A stretch of 64,000 nt of DNA from assembly GCF_900635455.1 (NCBI RefSeq), contig NZ_LR134116.1:1984001-2048000 (forward strand), read 5' to 3'. Shown in pieces: positions 1 to 9,621 of the stretch. The position numbers and the translations under genes were made by a program. This stretch comes from Yersinia intermedia. GTDB taxonomy: Bacteria; Pseudomonadota; Gammaproteobacteria; Enterobacterales; Enterobacteriaceae. The notes beneath the pieces were generated by a model, which worked only from the letters and a program-made list of their open reading frames with translations, was not told where the DNA came from and searched no databases. Every line of letters begins with the position of its first letter. The first letter of the stretch is position 1.

Positions 1-540
1 ATCGATGCTGTTTTGACAGCGATTCGTGCGGAATTTGGCGAAGTTGATATTTTAGTGAATAATGCAGGTATTACGCGTGATAACCTGCTGATGCGTATGA
101 AGGATGAAGAGTGGCAAGATATTATTGACACCGATCTAACTTCTGTATTCCGCCTGTCAAAAGCGGTAATGCGCGCTATGATGAAAAAGCGGTTTGGGCG
201 TATCATTACCATCGGGTCTGTGGTTGGGACAATGGGCAATGCGGGGCAGGTTAACTACGCGGCAGCTAAAGCGGGTCTGATTGGTTTTAGCAAGTCTTTG
301 GCGCGTGAGGTTGCTTCACGTGGCATTACTGTCAACGTTGTGGCACCTGGCTTTATTGAGACGGACATGACGACGGCGTTGACAGATGAACAACGCGCAG
401 GCATTTTAGCCCAAGTACCAGCTAACCGGCTTGGGCAAGCTAAAGAAATCGCCAGCGCTGTTGCATTTTTAGCCTCTGACGAGGCCAGCTACATCTCTGG
501 TGAAACGTTACATGTCAATGGCGGCATGTATATGATTTAA
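1..540 (+). CDS. fabG: 3-oxoacyl-[ACP] reductase FabG (5' truncated by window)
   Basis: NADPH-dependent reductase of the fatty-acid elongation cycle; it reduces 3-oxoacyl-ACP in the cytosol. The reading frame is open from base 1, so the N-terminal Rossmann part lies outside the window and 179 residues are visible. Visible short-chain dehydrogenase features are NNAG, the catalytic Ser in TIGSVVG, the YAAAK Tyr/Lys pair, and the VAPGFIETDM segment. The C-terminus ends in GGMYMI. acpP and fabF follow, the usual fab cluster order. The family is about 244 residues, so roughly 65 are missing. Confidence 0.97.
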   Translation: MDAVLTAIRAEFGEVDILVNNAGITRDNLLMRMKDEEWQDIIDTDLTSVFRLSKAVMRAMMKKRFGRIITIGSVVGTMGNAGQVNYAAAKAGLIGFSKSLAREVASRGITVNVVAPGFIETDMTTALTDEQRAGILAQVPANRLGQAKEIASAVAFLASDEASYISGETLHVNGGMYMI

Positions 541-620
541 AAATCACGAAAGTATTTGCATTATTTGAGGTGAAAACCGCAAAATAGCGTAAAATCGTGG
601 TTTGACCAGCCGAGATTTAG

Positions 621-648
621 TTGCATCTTTTTCAACATTTTATACACT
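621..648 (+). promoter_or_regulatory. candidate acpP promoter
   Basis: A TTGCAT -35 (621-626) and a TACACT -10 (643-648) are separated by 16 bp, about 45 bp before the acpP start. The leader downstream contains a small TCGC-GAAA-GCGA hairpin. From memory this leader is closely conserved with E. coli acpP. A dedicated promoter fits the very high expression expected of ACP. Confidence 0.55.
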
Positions 649-693
649 ACGAAAACCATCGCGAAAGCGAGTTTTGATAGGAAATTTAAGAGT

Positions 694-930
694 ATGAGCA
701 CTATCGAAGAACGCGTTAAGAAAATCATCGTTGAACAACTGGGTGTTAAAGAAGACGAAGTGAAGAACAGTGCTTCTTTCGTTGAAGATCTTGGCGCGGA
801 TTCTCTGGACACCGTTGAGCTGGTAATGGCTCTGGAAGAAGAATTTGATACTGAGATTCCAGACGAAGAAGCAGAAAAAATCACTACTGTTCAGGCAGCT
901 ATTGATTTTATCAACGCTAACCAGCAGTAA
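694..930 (+). CDS. acpP: acyl carrier protein
   Basis: Small acidic carrier that holds acyl chains on a 4'-phosphopantetheine arm during fatty-acid, lipid A and phospholipid synthesis. It has 78 residues, the family's usual length, and is rich in Glu and Asp. The modified Ser lies in the [10 protein letters not shown] motif. It starts with ATG at 694 after the purine-rich TAAGAGT. It sits between fabG and fabF and is followed by a strong intrinsic terminator, so it probably forms its own abundant transcript as well as being read from fabG. Confidence 0.99.
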
Positions 931-955
931 GCGAACATGCTTTAAGTTTAGATAG

Positions 956-988
956 TTAGGCGGTCACTCGACCGCCTAAGTTTTTTTT
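956..988 (+). terminator. intrinsic terminator after acpP
   Basis: A perfect 10-bp stem (956-965 with 970-979) and a 4-nt loop (ACTC) are followed by eight T residues (981-988). It lies 25 bp after the acpP stop and before the fabF ribosome binding site. Confidence 0.9.
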
Positions 989-1024
989 GTCCTAAGTGTT
1001 ATTTTCCCTCCTTGGAGGACAACC

Positions 1025-2266
1025 GTGTCTAAGCGTCGAGTTGTTGTGACTGGACTGGGCATGTTGTCTCCTGTCGGTAATACAGTAGAATCCACATGGA
1101 ACGCTGTTCTTGCCGGGCAGAGTGGCATCAGCCTGATCGACCATTTTGATACTAATGCCTACGCAACGAAATTTGCTGGCTTAGTAAAAGATTTTAATTG
1201 TGAAGAGTTCATTTCGCGTAAAGATGCACGCAAAATGGATGCATTCATACAGTACGGCATTGTTGCTGGCATGCAAGCCATGCAAGACTCAGGGCTTGAA
1301 ATAACCGAAGCCAATGCTCCTCGTATCGGTGCCGCTATTGGTTCTGGTATTGGTGGGTTGGGTCTGATTGAAGAGAACCACACCGCACTGGTGAATGGTG
1401 GGCCACGTAAAATTAGCCCATTCTTCGTGCCATCAACCATTGTTAACATGATTGCCGGCCATCTGACCATCATGTGTGGTATGCGTGGGCCAAGCATCTC
1501 TATCGCGACGGCCTGTACTTCTGGTGTGCATAATATCGGTCAAGCGGCACGGATCATTGCTTACAATGATGCGGATGTCATGCTGGCAGGTGGCGCTGAA
1601 AAAGCCAGTACTCCACTGGGTGTCGGTGGTTTCGGTGCCGCTCGTGCATTGTCTACTCGTAACGATAATCCGCAAGCCGCAAGCCGCCCGTGGGATAAAG
1701 ACCGTGATGGTTTCGTCCTGGGTGATGGCGCAGGTATGATGGTGCTGGAAGAGTACGAACACGCGAAAAAACGTGGTGCAAAAATCTATGCTGAAGTTGT
1801 TGGGTTTGGGATGAGCAGCGATGCCTATCACATGACCTCTCCACCGGAAGACGGTTCAGGAGCAGCGCTGGCAATGGTGAATGCATTACGTGATGCGGGT
1901 GTGAGCACCTCTCAAATTGGTTATATCAATGCCCACGGCACATCGACTCCTGCGGGCGATAAAGCTGAAACGCAGGCAGTGAAGTCTGTATTTGGTGAAG
2001 ATGCCCATAAAGTGATGGTCAGTTCCACCAAATCCATGACTGGGCACTTGTTAGGTGCAGCCGGTGCGGTTGAGTCTATCTTCACTGTGCTGGCGTTGCG
2101 TGATCAAGCTATTCCGCCAACCATAAATCTGGATAACCCGGATGAAGGTTGTGATTTGGATTTTGTTCCGCATGAAGCCCGTCAGGTAAAAGACATTGAG
2201 TATACCTTGTGTAACTCCTTCGGCTTCGGTGGCACTAACGGCTCTTTGGTTTTCCGCAAGGTATAA
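1025..2266 (+). CDS. fabF: 3-oxoacyl-[ACP] synthase II
   Basis: Condensing enzyme (KAS II) that extends acyl-ACP with malonyl-ACP and controls the palmitoleate to cis-vaccenate step. It has 413 residues, the same as E. coli FabF. The thiolase-fold Cys-His-His set is visible: Cys in TACTSG (about residue 164), His in HGTSTPAGD (about 304) and His in GHLLGAAG (about 341). It starts with GTG at 1025, chosen because of the GGAGG site at 1014-1018 and the [11 protein letters not shown]-terminus. It is followed by a terminator at 2293. Confidence 0.99.
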   Translation: MSKRRVVVTGLGMLSPVGNTVESTWNAVLAGQSGISLIDHFDTNAYATKFAGLVKDFNCEEFISRKDARKMDAFIQYGIVAGMQAMQDSGLEITEANAPRIGAAIGSGIGGLGLIEENHTALVNGGPRKISPFFVPSTIVNMIAGHLTIMCGMRGPSISIATACTSGVHNIGQAARIIAYNDADVMLAGGAEKASTPLGVGGFGAARALSTRNDNPQAASRPWDKDRDGFVLGDGAGMMVLEEYEHAKKRGAKIYAEVVGFGMSSDAYHMTSPPEDGSGAALAMVNALRDAGVSTSQIGYINAHGTSTPAGDKAETQAVKSVFGEDAHKVMVSSTKSMTGHLLGAAGAVESIFTVLALRDQAIPPTINLDNPDEGCDLDFVPHEARQVKDIEYTLCNSFGFGGTNGSLVFRKV

Positions 2267-2292
2267 CCTTGGCTGTTAAACTTCTGCCGCTT

Positions 2293-2318
2293 AAAAGGCC
2301 CGGTCTTCCGGGTCTTTT
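2293..2318 (+). terminator. intrinsic terminator after fabF
   Basis: An 11-bp stem with one G-U pair (2293-2303 with 2308-2318) around a TCTT loop ends in TTTT, 26 bp after the fabF stop. The following region to pabC (to 2575) is AT-rich and holds no gene that I can see. Confidence 0.8.
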
Positions 2319-2575
2319 ATTAGGTTAACCCCACGCATATAACAGCGCAATGCCCTGGCGTTGCAGCGCACTCCGCCGCTTCAAGTACAAAAAATATAAT
2401 ATCCCGCCATAATCACTGTCTCAGTAAGAGATAAATCCGAAAACAGCTATTGCCTAAATCTGCTACTGTCGGCACGTACAATTTTTATTTATCTACAGCA
2501 TATATTTACTGGCAAGGTATATTCAGCAACTGAATGCATGGCAAACAATACCCCTCCTATTTAAAGAGAGTCTGA

Positions 2576-3382
2576 ATGTTCTGGATTAATGGTATAGAGC
2601 AAAATTTGATTTCAGCTTCAGATCGCGCAGTGCAGTTTGGTGATGGCTGCTTTACAACTGCGAGGGTATCTCATGGTCGGGTGGTGTGGCTTGATAAGCA
2701 CCTACAGCGCCTACAGCAGGCAACTGAGCGCCTGTTGATGCCAACAGTCAACTGGAACGCATTGACTAAGGAAATGGTTGAGGCGGCAAACCATACCGAA
2801 GATGGGGTGTTGAAAGTGATTATTAGCCGGGGTAGTGGTGGGCGAGGCTACAGCGGTACCACTTGCCAGCATCCAACGCGGCTTATTTCGCTTAGTGATT
2901 ATCCCACGCATTATCATAGTTGGCGTGAACGGGGCATTTCATTGGCATTAAGCCCGGTGACGTTGGCACGTAGCCCATTGCTGGCCGGTGTTAAGCATCT
3001 GAATCGTCTTGAGCAAGTGCTGATTCGTGCGCATCTTGAGCAGACAGAGGCTGATGAGGCACTGGTGCTTGACACTGCGGGCCTGCTGGTGGAATGCTGT
3101 GCGGCTAATTTATTCTGGCGTAAAGGTGAAGTGATATTTACCCCCGACTTAAGCCTGTCAGGTGTTGATGGCATCACGCGCCAGATGATTATCGCTTGTC
3201 TGGCCGCGCATGGGCAGCAGGTGGCGATTGTGGCCCAGCCACTGGATGTACTGGCTGATGCGGATGAAATTGTCGTATGCAATGCGCTGATGCCGCTACT
3301 GCCAGTGAACCGTGCCGATAAATGGCTTTATAACTCGCGTCAGTTGTTTGATTTTCTGAATCAGCACTGTTGCGATGTATAA
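2576..3382 (+). CDS. pabC: aminodeoxychorismate lyase
   Basis: PLP enzyme that splits 4-amino-4-deoxychorismate into p-aminobenzoate and pyruvate for folate synthesis. It has 268 residues and the fold-type IV aminotransferase layout. The expected PLP lysine is K140 in the GVKHLNRLEQ motif. Further family landmarks are DRAVQFGDGCFTTAR near the N-terminus and ECCAANLFWR around 170. The ATG at 2576 follows AAAGAGAG. The fabF-pabC-mltG-tmk-holB order matches other enterobacteria. Confidence 0.96.
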   Translation: MFWINGIEQNLISASDRAVQFGDGCFTTARVSHGRVVWLDKHLQRLQQATERLLMPTVNWNALTKEMVEAANHTEDGVLKVIISRGSGGRGYSGTTCQHPTRLISLSDYPTHYHSWRERGISLALSPVTLARSPLLAGVKHLNRLEQVLIRAHLEQTEADEALVLDTAGLLVECCAANLFWRKGEVIFTPDLSLSGVDGITRQMIIACLAAHGQQVAIVAQPLDVLADADEIVVCNALMPLLPVNRADKWLYNSRQLFDFLNQHCCDV

Positions 3383-3459
3383 GTGATGGTCTCAGCATCA
3401 TCATGTTGGTTTTAATGTATAGCGTTGATGACTACCTTTAATTTGAAGATGGCCGCCCG

Positions 3460-4485
3460 ATGAAAATAAAAAGCACCCGAGTTGTAATCCTTTTTGCCGC
3501 TATCTGTTTGGGATTAGTGCTGCTGGGTTATCAGAAAATACAACACTTTGCGAACCAACCGTTGGCTATCCAGCAAGAAACCATCTTTAAACTCCCCACC
3601 GGTACGGGGCGGGTGGCATTGGAGAATTTACTGCAACGTGACCATGTGATTAAAAACACCCGTTTGTTCCCCTGGCTGTTGCGTATAGAGCCTGAATTGG
3701 CCAAGTTTAAGGCGGGGACTTACCGTTTTACTCCCGGTATGACGGTACGTGGCATGCTGGAATTACTCGCCAGTGGTAAAGAAGCACAATTTACTGTGCG
3801 CTTTATTGAGGGCAAACGGCTACGAGACTGGCTGGATGAATTGCAGCAGTCAAAGTATGTAAAACAGGTATTAGCAGGCAAAAGTGATACTGAGATTGCA
3901 GGGTTACTGGGGCTAAAAGACATCGAGCACCCTGAGGGATGGCTCTATCCTGATACCTATTCCTATACCGCCGGAACCACTGACTTGGCCTTACTCAAAC
4001 GTGCCCATGTAAAGATGGAAAAAACGGTTGATGAGATTTGGCAAGGTCGGGATGAGTCTTTACCCTATAAGACACCGGGTGAGTTGGTCACCATGGCATC
4101 TATCATCGAAAAAGAAACCGCTGTAAATGAAGAACGCACTAAAGTCGCATCGGTGTTTATTAACCGCCTACGGATTGGTATGCGCCTGCAAACTGATCCT
4201 ACGGTAATTTATGGTATGGGTGACAAGTACAATGGCAACATTAGTCGTAAAGACTTAGATACGCCAACACCTTATAATACCTATGTGATTTCTGGTTTGC
4301 CGCCCACCCCAATTGCCATGCCGGGGTTAGCATCACTGACGGCTGCCGCGCACCCGGCCAAAACCGCCTATCTCTACTTTGTGGCAGATGGCAAGGGCGG
4401 GCATACATTTACCACCAATTTAGCCAGTCATAACCAAGCGGTGCGGGTCTATCGTCAATCGCTCAAGGATAAAAATGAACAGTAA
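3460..4485 (+). CDS. mltG: endolytic murein transglycosylase MltG
   Basis: Inner-membrane lytic transglycosylase that cuts nascent glycan strands and so sets peptidoglycan chain length. It has 341 residues: a short cytoplasmic Lys-rich start, one membrane helix (about residues 8-25), then the periplasmic YceG domain. The catalytic Glu is in the [11 protein letters not shown] motif, and [10 protein letters not shown] and PYNTY are further conserved stretches. The start is ATG at 3460. Its 3' end overlaps tmk by 11 bp, so the two are probably translated together. Confidence 0.96.
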   Translation: MKIKSTRVVILFAAICLGLVLLGYQKIQHFANQPLAIQQETIFKLPTGTGRVALENLLQRDHVIKNTRLFPWLLRIEPELAKFKAGTYRFTPGMTVRGMLELLASGKEAQFTVRFIEGKRLRDWLDELQQSKYVKQVLAGKSDTEIAGLLGLKDIEHPEGWLYPDTYSYTAGTTDLALLKRAHVKMEKTVDEIWQGRDESLPYKTPGELVTMASIIEKETAVNEERTKVASVFINRLRIGMRLQTDPTVIYGMGDKYNGNISRKDLDTPTPYNTYVISGLPPTPIAMPGLASLTAAAHPAKTAYLYFVADGKGGHTFTTNLASHNQAVRVYRQSLKDKNEQ

Positions 4486-5113
4486 ATTTATCGTTATTGA
4501 AGGGCTGGAAGGGGCAGGGAAAACCACCGCCAGAGACACCGTGGTTGCCACGCTGCGTGCCCAAGGGATTAACGATATTGTTTTCACCCGGGAGCCGGGT
4601 GGGACGCCGTTGGCAGAAAAGCTGCGTGATTTGATTAAACAAGGTATTGATGGTGAAGTCCTGACCGATAAGGCCGAAGTGCTGATGCTGTATGCTGCGC
4701 GAGTGCAATTGGTTGAGAACGTCATTAAACCGGCGTTGGCGCGAGGCAGTTGGGTGGTGGGTGATCGCCATGATCTCTCATCTCAGGCGTATCAGGGAGG
4801 CGGGCGCGGCATTGATAGCCAATTGATGACGTCATTGCGTGATACCGTATTGGGTGAATTCCGCCCTGATCTGACGCTGTATCTTGATTTGCCGCCTGTG
4901 GTCGGATTAGCACGCGCTCGTGCCCGTGGCGAGTTGGATCGTATTGAACAAGAGTCGCTGGCCTTTTTTGAACGCACGCGTGCACGCTATCTCGAACTGG
5001 CCGCCGCCGATACCAGTATAAAAACCATTGATGCCTCCCAACCTCTTGAGCAAGTGAGCACATCAATCAGTCGGGTATTGACTCAATGGCTGGCCAGCCG
5101 GGAAACCGCATAA
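4475..5113 (+). CDS. tmk: thymidylate kinase
   Basis: Phosphorylates dTMP to dTDP with ATP, an essential step of dTTP synthesis. It has 212 residues. The P-loop [10 protein letters not shown] is at residues 8-17, the DR(H) motif is in [18 protein letters not shown], and a lid region is rich in Arg ([11 protein letters not shown]). It overlaps mltG by 11 bp and shares one base with holB (TAATG), so translational coupling is likely. Confidence 0.98.
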   Translation: MNSKFIVIEGLEGAGKTTARDTVVATLRAQGINDIVFTREPGGTPLAEKLRDLIKQGIDGEVLTDKAEVLMLYAARVQLVENVIKPALARGSWVVGDRHDLSSQAYQGGGRGIDSQLMTSLRDTVLGEFRPDLTLYLDLPPVVGLARARARGELDRIEQESLAFFERTRARYLELAAADTSIKTIDASQPLEQVSTSISRVLTQWLASRETA

Positions 5114-6114
5114 TGAAATGGTATCCGTGGCTTACGGCACCTTATCGGCAGTTGATAGGGCAGCATACTGCCGGGCGCGGGCACCACGCGTTATTACTCC
5201 ACGCCTTGCCCGGTAATGGTGAAGAGGCGTTGATTTATGGCCTCAGCCGCTGGCTAATGTGCCAACAGCGGCAAGGTGAGAAAAGCTGTGGTGAATGCCA
5301 TAGCTGCCGTTTAATGCTGGCGGGTAACCACCCGGACTGGTATGTACTGGCACCAGAAAAAGGCAAAAGTAGTATTGGGGTTGAGCTGGTGCGTCAGCAG
5401 ATCGATAAGCTCTATTCCCATGCACAACAAGGCGGGGCTAAGGTGGTGTGGTTGCCACACGCCGAACTGCTGACCGATGCGGCGGCGAATGCCTTGTTGA
5501 AAACCTTGGAAGAGCCACCGGAGAAAACCTATTTCCTGCTGGACTGCCATCAACCTGCCAGTTTGTTAGCTACGCTACGTAGCCGCTGTTTTTACTGGTA
5601 TTTGGCCTGCCCGGATACCGCACTCAGTTTGCAATGGTTGCAACGGCAAGTTCAGGCAGAACCGGTGATGGCGCTGGCTGCGCTTAAATTGAGTGAGGGC
5701 GCACCCTTGGCAGCCGAGCGGTTGTTGCAACCGGAGCGGTGGACGCTACGTACTGCGCTGTGTAGCGCCCTTAGCGGTGCACTGAACAGTTCGGATCTAC
5801 TGTCACTGTTAGTGCAGTTGAACCATGATGATGCGGCTGAGCGCCTCCAATGGCTCTCTTCACTGCTGCTGGATGCCTTGAAATGGCAACAAGGTGCTGG
5901 TGAGTTTGCGGTCAATCAGGATCAATTGTCGTTGGTACAACAGTTGGCGCAAATGGCCAGTACACCAATGTTGCTTCAGTCAACAAAACAACTGGCAAAA
6001 TGCCGCCATCAATTATTATCTGTCGTCGGTGTTAACCGTGAATTGTTACTCACTGAGTTGCTACTTAACTGGGAAACCGCACTGTCCACGGGCACCTATT
6101 CCACCTCACCTTGA
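5113..6114 (+). CDS. holB: DNA polymerase III subunit delta'
   Basis: Clamp-loader subunit that, with delta and tau/gamma, places the beta clamp on primed DNA. It has 333 residues from the ATG at 5113, which shares its A with the tmk stop. That start gives the family N-terminus MKWYPWL. A longer frame from 5086 exists but would overlap tmk for no reason. A four-Cys zinc module is present (Cys before QQRQGEKSCGECHSC). The LLTDAAANALLKTLEEPP segment and the SRC(F) sensor region mark the AAA+ fold. The Walker A motif is degenerate, as is normal for delta'. Confidence 0.97.
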   Translation: MKWYPWLTAPYRQLIGQHTAGRGHHALLLHALPGNGEEALIYGLSRWLMCQQRQGEKSCGECHSCRLMLAGNHPDWYVLAPEKGKSSIGVELVRQQIDKLYSHAQQGGAKVVWLPHAELLTDAAANALLKTLEEPPEKTYFLLDCHQPASLLATLRSRCFYWYLACPDTALSLQWLQRQVQAEPVMALAALKLSEGAPLAAERLLQPERWTLRTALCSALSGALNSSDLLSLLVQLNHDDAAERLQWLSSLLLDALKWQQGAGEFAVNQDQLSLVQQLAQMASTPMLLQSTKQLAKCRHQLLSVVGVNRELLLTELLLNWETALSTGTYSTSP

Positions 6115-6119
6115 TTGAA

Positions 6120-6213
6120 TATTCAACGTAATTGGTGTTGCAGCGGCCGGCCTAAGGATGAGGCGAGTAACGAATATAGCGCGCCCTGCGGCTTCAAATG
6201 CGAAGAGTATGGA
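6120..6213. repeat. possible degenerate ERIC element
   Basis: The segment between holB and the tatD-family gene has GTTGCAG near one end and TGCGGCTTCAAATGCGAAG near the other, resembling diverged ends of the ERIC repeats seen elsewhere in this window. The core is not recognisable, so this is a weak call. Confidence 0.3.
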
Positions 6214-6226
6214 AGAGTTTAATATT

Positions 6227-7027
6227 ATGTTGTTAGTTGATTCACACTGCCATCTTGATAGCCTTGACTACCAGACGCTACACAGCAGCGTCGATGATGT
6301 GTTAGCCAAAGCAAATGCGCGGGATGTCGGTTTTGTCCTGGCGGTAGCCACCACGTTACCGGGCTTTTCTGCCATGACCTCGCTTATTGGCGAACGCCCC
6401 AATGTGGCATTTTCATGTGGTGTTCATCCGCTGAATCTCGACGGTGGCTATGATTTCCAGCAACTCAGAAGCCTGGCTGCGGCAGATAATGTGGTGGCGA
6501 TGGGCGAGACCGGGCTGGATTATTTTTATCAACAAGATAATATCCCGCTGCAACAAGCCTCTTTCCGCGAACATATTCGCATTGGTCGCGAATTAAACAA
6601 ACCGGTGATTGTGCATACCCGCGATGCGCGTGAAGATACGCTCGCGATTTTGCGCGAAGAGCAGGCACAGGAGTGTGGCGGTGTTTTACATTGCTTTACA
6701 GAAGACAAAGCCACGGCAGCAACGCTGTTAGACCTTGGTTTTTACATTTCATTCTCAGGGATCCTCACCTTCCGTAATGCCGAACAACTGCGCGATGTGG
6801 CCCGTTATGTTCCGCTGGATCGGATATTAGTAGAGACCGATTCACCTTATCTGGCCCCAGTTCCTCATCGTGGCAAAGAGAACCAACCGGCCTATGTCCG
6901 TGATGTTGCAGAGTATATGGCGGTGCTGAAAGGCGTGAGTCTTGCTTCACTGGCGCAGGCGACGACTGATAACTTTTGCCGGTTATTTCATCTGGACCCT
7001 TCCCAGTTCGCCAGTGAAAATCGCTAG
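6227..7027 (+). CDS. ycfH: TatD-family metal-dependent deoxyribonuclease (YcfH)
   Basis: Metal-dependent hydrolase of the TatD family; the relatives are DNA 3'-exonucleases or related repair nucleases, and the exact substrate of YcfH is uncertain. It has 266 residues. Metal ligands are in DSHCHLD at the N-terminus, E in GETGLDY, H in VIVHTRDA, H in LHCFTE and D in ETDSPYL. The start at 6227 (ATG TTG TTA GTT) is preferred because it gives the family N-terminus MLLVDSHCHLD and has GGAAG upstream. The frame is open back to 6158. Confidence 0.93.
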   Translation: MLLVDSHCHLDSLDYQTLHSSVDDVLAKANARDVGFVLAVATTLPGFSAMTSLIGERPNVAFSCGVHPLNLDGGYDFQQLRSLAAADNVVAMGETGLDYFYQQDNIPLQQASFREHIRIGRELNKPVIVHTRDAREDTLAILREEQAQECGGVLHCFTEDKATAATLLDLGFYISFSGILTFRNAEQLRDVARYVPLDRILVETDSPYLAPVPHRGKENQPAYVRDVAEYMAVLKGVSLASLAQATTDNFCRLFHLDPSQFASENR

Positions 7028-7084
7028 CATCCTTAATAATACTTTTTTTTAAGCTCGTAATTAATCAGCGAAACGAGTAATGTT

Positions 7085-7106
7085 CTCACCCGATTTATTG
7101 GGTGAG
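7085..7106. other. hairpin after the tatD-family gene
   Basis: A 7-bp stem (CTCACCC/GGGTGAG) with an 8-nt loop lies 57 bp after the tatD-family stop codon. No T-run follows directly (a T7 run occurs 27 bp later), so termination here is only possible, not shown. Confidence 0.4.
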
Positions 7107-7178
7107 GGCAGGTGTTATTGACGTTTTTTTACAAAATATGCGCGATTTGATGCAAATTAAGCGCCTTCTTGAAAGAAA

Positions 7179-7194
7179 CGTGACTGCCATCAAA
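7179..7194 (+). promoter_or_regulatory. candidate CRP site upstream of ptsG
   Basis: CGTGA-N6-TCAAA matches the CRP consensus TGTGA-N6-TCACA at 8 of 10 half-site positions and lies about 150 bp before ptsG. CRP activation of ptsG is established in E. coli. No convincing -10 was pinned down here. Confidence 0.4.
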
Positions 7195-7313
7195 CATTAA
7201 GCAGGCTATTTATTTTACTCTTCGTAAAAATTAAAAGGGTGCTTTAGACATCCTTATTCGCAAAGGCTTACTCCCCCCTTTGTAACGCCAATAAACGCGA
7301 GAAACAGCAGAAA

Positions 7314-7342
7314 AGCACTATTACTCAGGAGCACACTCAACT
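7314..7342 (+). promoter_or_regulatory. ptsG translation-initiation region, likely SgrS target
   Basis: The segment around the ribosome binding site (ACTCAGGAGCAC, 7323-7334) just before the ptsG ATG closely resembles the part of E. coli ptsG mRNA that pairs with the small RNA SgrS. In E. coli this pairing blocks translation and triggers mRNA decay when sugar phosphates build up. The sgrS gene itself is not in this window, so the role is inferred. Confidence 0.5.
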
Positions 7343-8776
7343 ATGTTTAAGAACGCATTTGCAAACCTGCAAAAGGTAGGTAAATCGCTAATGCTACCGG
7401 TATCCGTCTTACCCATCGCAGGTATTCTGCTGGGTGTCGGTTCCGCGAATTTTAGCTGGCTACCAACAGTAGTCTCTCACGTAATGGCAGAAGCGGGCGG
7501 TTCCGTCTTTGCTAACATGGCATTAATCTTTGCTATTGGCGTTGCACTCGGCTTTACCAATAACGACGGTGTATCCGCGTTGGCGGCAGTTGTTGCTTAC
7601 GGCATCATGGTGAAAACCATGGCTGTGGTAGCGCCTCTGGTCTTGCATCTGCCAGCAGAAGAAATTGCGGCCAAACATTTAGCCGATACCGGGGTATTGG
7701 GCGGGATTATTGCAGGTGCTATAGCCGCCTACATGTTCAACCGCTTCTACCGTATTCAGTTACCTGAATATCTCGGTTTCTTTGCGGGCAAACGCTTTGT
7801 TCCGATTATTTCTGGTTTCACCGCTATCTTCGTTGGTGTGATCCTGTCCTTCGTATGGCCACCTATCGGTACTGCGATCCAGACTTTCTCCCAGTGGGCG
7901 GCTTATCAGAACTCAGTTGTTGCCTTTGGTATCTACGGCGTTGTTGAACGTGCGTTAGTGCCATTCGGTCTGCACCATATCTGGAACGTACCATTCCAAA
8001 TGCAAATTGGTGAATACACCAACGCAGCAGGTCAGGTATTCCACGGTGACATTCCACGTTACATGGCGGGTGACCCAACTGCCGGTAAACTGTCTGGTGG
8101 CTTCTTGTTCAAAATGTACGGTCTGCCAGCCGCCGCGATTGCGATTTGGCATTCAGCCAAGCCGGAAAACCGCGCTAAAGTGGGCGGGATCATGATCTCC
8201 GCAGCGCTGACCTCATTCCTGACTGGTATCACCGAGCCAATTGAATTCTCCTTCATGTTCGTGGCGCCAATTTTGTATGTTATCCATGCAATTCTGGCCG
8301 GTCTGGCGTTCCCAATCTGTATCCTGCTTGGGATGCGTGATGGTACCAGCTTCTCCCATGGTCTGATTGACTTCATCGTTCTAAGTGGCAACAGTAGCCG
8401 TATCTGGCTGTTCCCTCTGGTGGGTATTTGCTACGGTCTGGTGTACTACACCATCTTCCGTGTGCTGATTGCCAAACTGGATCTGAAAACACCGGGTCGT
8501 GAAGAGACAACGACTGAGCAAACTGTACAGGGCGGCACAGAAATGTCAGCGGCACTGGTAAATGCGTTTGGTGGTAAAGAGAACATCACTAACCTGGATG
8601 CATGTATTACCCGTCTGCGTGTCAGCGTGGCGGATGTATCCAAGGTTGACCAAGCTGGTCTGAAGAAACTGGGTGCTGCGGGTGTTGTGGTCGCAGGTTC
8701 TGGTGTTCAGGCTATCTTCGGGACTAAATCAGATAACCTGAAAACAGATATGGACGAGTATATTCGTAACCATTGA
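7343..8776 (+). CDS. ptsG: PTS glucose transporter subunit IICB
   Basis: Inner-membrane permease that imports and phosphorylates glucose, receiving phosphate from IIA-Glc. It has 477 residues. The N-terminal EIIC domain (about 1-390) is strongly hydrophobic with several spans. It is joined by a linker ([11 protein letters not shown]) to the EIIB domain, whose phosphorylated Cys lies in [10 protein letters not shown] (about residue 421). It is monocistronic, with a terminator right after. Confidence 0.98.
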   Translation: MFKNAFANLQKVGKSLMLPVSVLPIAGILLGVGSANFSWLPTVVSHVMAEAGGSVFANMALIFAIGVALGFTNNDGVSALAAVVAYGIMVKTMAVVAPLVLHLPAEEIAAKHLADTGVLGGIIAGAIAAYMFNRFYRIQLPEYLGFFAGKRFVPIISGFTAIFVGVILSFVWPPIGTAIQTFSQWAAYQNSVVAFGIYGVVERALVPFGLHHIWNVPFQMQIGEYTNAAGQVFHGDIPRYMAGDPTAGKLSGGFLFKMYGLPAAAIAIWHSAKPENRAKVGGIMISAALTSFLTGITEPIEFSFMFVAPILYVIHAILAGLAFPICILLGMRDGTSFSHGLIDFIVLSGNSSRIWLFPLVGICYGLVYYTIFRVLIAKLDLKTPGREETTTEQTVQGGTEMSAALVNAFGGKENITNLDACITRLRVSVADVSKVDQAGLKKLGAAGVVVAGSGVQAIFGTKSDNLKTDMDEYIRNH

Positions 8777-8794
8777 TTCAGGTTTGGGGAGTGC

Positions 8795-8824
8795 AAAGGG
8801 GGGGGCGAAAGCCTCCCTTTTTTT
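8795..8824 (+). terminator. intrinsic terminator after ptsG
   Basis: A G-rich arm pairs with GCCTCCC across a GAAA tetraloop, with one G-U pair, flanked by AAA on one side and seven T residues on the other. It begins 19 bp after the ptsG stop. Confidence 0.85.
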
Positions 8825-8910
8825 ATCTTTTTTACATTGATTTTATTGGGTTATTTATTTTTGCTGTCCATATTGTGACCTCAACTCAAAGATTGACCAC
8901 CTTCAGATAC

Positions 8911-8942
8911 AAAAAAGCCTGCACGCGGCGGTTATAGCAGGC
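8911..8942 (-). terminator. orphan minus-strand terminator between ptsG and hinT
   Basis: Read on the minus strand, GCCTGC and GCAGGC form a stem with a 14-nt loop followed by TTTTTT. No intact minus-strand gene reads into it. In E. coli, fhuE occupies this place on this strand, so it may be a leftover of a lost gene. The rest of 8943-9216 holds no gene I can support. Confidence 0.5.
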
Positions 8943-9216
8943 CGTGACAGCGTTTAAAAATGAATGTTGGAGAGCGTCGCGATCACGCCACTTATCCGTT
9001 ACGCCAAAGCACAGCAGAAAACCGTTATTATTAGCGCAGAAATATTAGCTATTCAGGTGGTTGAGCCATTTGTGCTGTATACGGTATTCGCCCAGGCGCC
9101 ACATTGTTTGAAAAAGCGGCGGCTTATGCCAGAGGCTGATTATTGAGGTTGAAATCAATAGAATTTGTCGCTCATACTACGCATTCTCTATTTTACAATG
9201 ACAAAGGAAATGCGTA

Positions 9217-9570
9217 ATGGCCGAAGAAACGATTTTCAGCAAAATTATCCGCCGTGAAATTCCTGCCGACGTGGTCTATCAGGATGAACTGGTGACGGCG
9301 TTTCGTGATATTGCCCCACAGGCACCCACCCATATCTTAATCATTCCTAATATCCTTATTCCAACTGTGAATGATGTCACCGCAGAACATGAAGCAACAC
9401 TGGGCCGCATGATCACCGTGGCGGCTAAACTTGCTCAACAGGAAGGCATTGCCGAAGATGGCTATCGCCTGATCATCAACTGTAACCAACATGCCGGGCA
9501 AGTGGTCTATCATATTCATATGCACCTGGTTGGTGGTCGTGATCTGGGGTCATTGTTGTCACATAAGTAA
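9217..9570 (+). CDS. hinT: HIT-family purine nucleoside phosphoramidase
   Basis: Small hydrolase acting on AMP-lysine or AMP-NH2-type phosphoramidates in the cytosol. It has 117 residues, with the histidine-triad motif in [16 protein letters not shown] near the C-terminus. The ATG at 9217 has AAAGGAA just upstream. It is the first gene of the hinT-ycfL-lpoB-thiK-nagZ run; short gaps suggest co-transcription. Confidence 0.97.
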   Translation: MAEETIFSKIIRREIPADVVYQDELVTAFRDIAPQAPTHILIIPNILIPTVNDVTAEHEATLGRMITVAAKLAQQEGIAEDGYRLIINCNQHAGQVVYHIHMHLVGGRDLGSLLSHK

Positions 9571-9621
9571 TGATGCTGCATCAATAGCGACATAATGATT
9601 GAGTCTAAATGAGGTAAGCCT

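Noticed and set aside
561..884. 107-codon minus-strand frame over acpP
   Set aside because: Ser-rich antisense shadow of the acidic acpP gene.
2331..2400. Possible further ERIC remnant between fabF and pabC
   Set aside because: Only a short GGCGTTGCAGC and a CGCTTCAAG piece resemble ERIC ends; too little to support a repeat call.
8964..9146. 60-codon plus-strand frame between ptsG and hinT
   Set aside because: No good start region, no family features and it overlaps the possible scar of a lost minus-strand gene.
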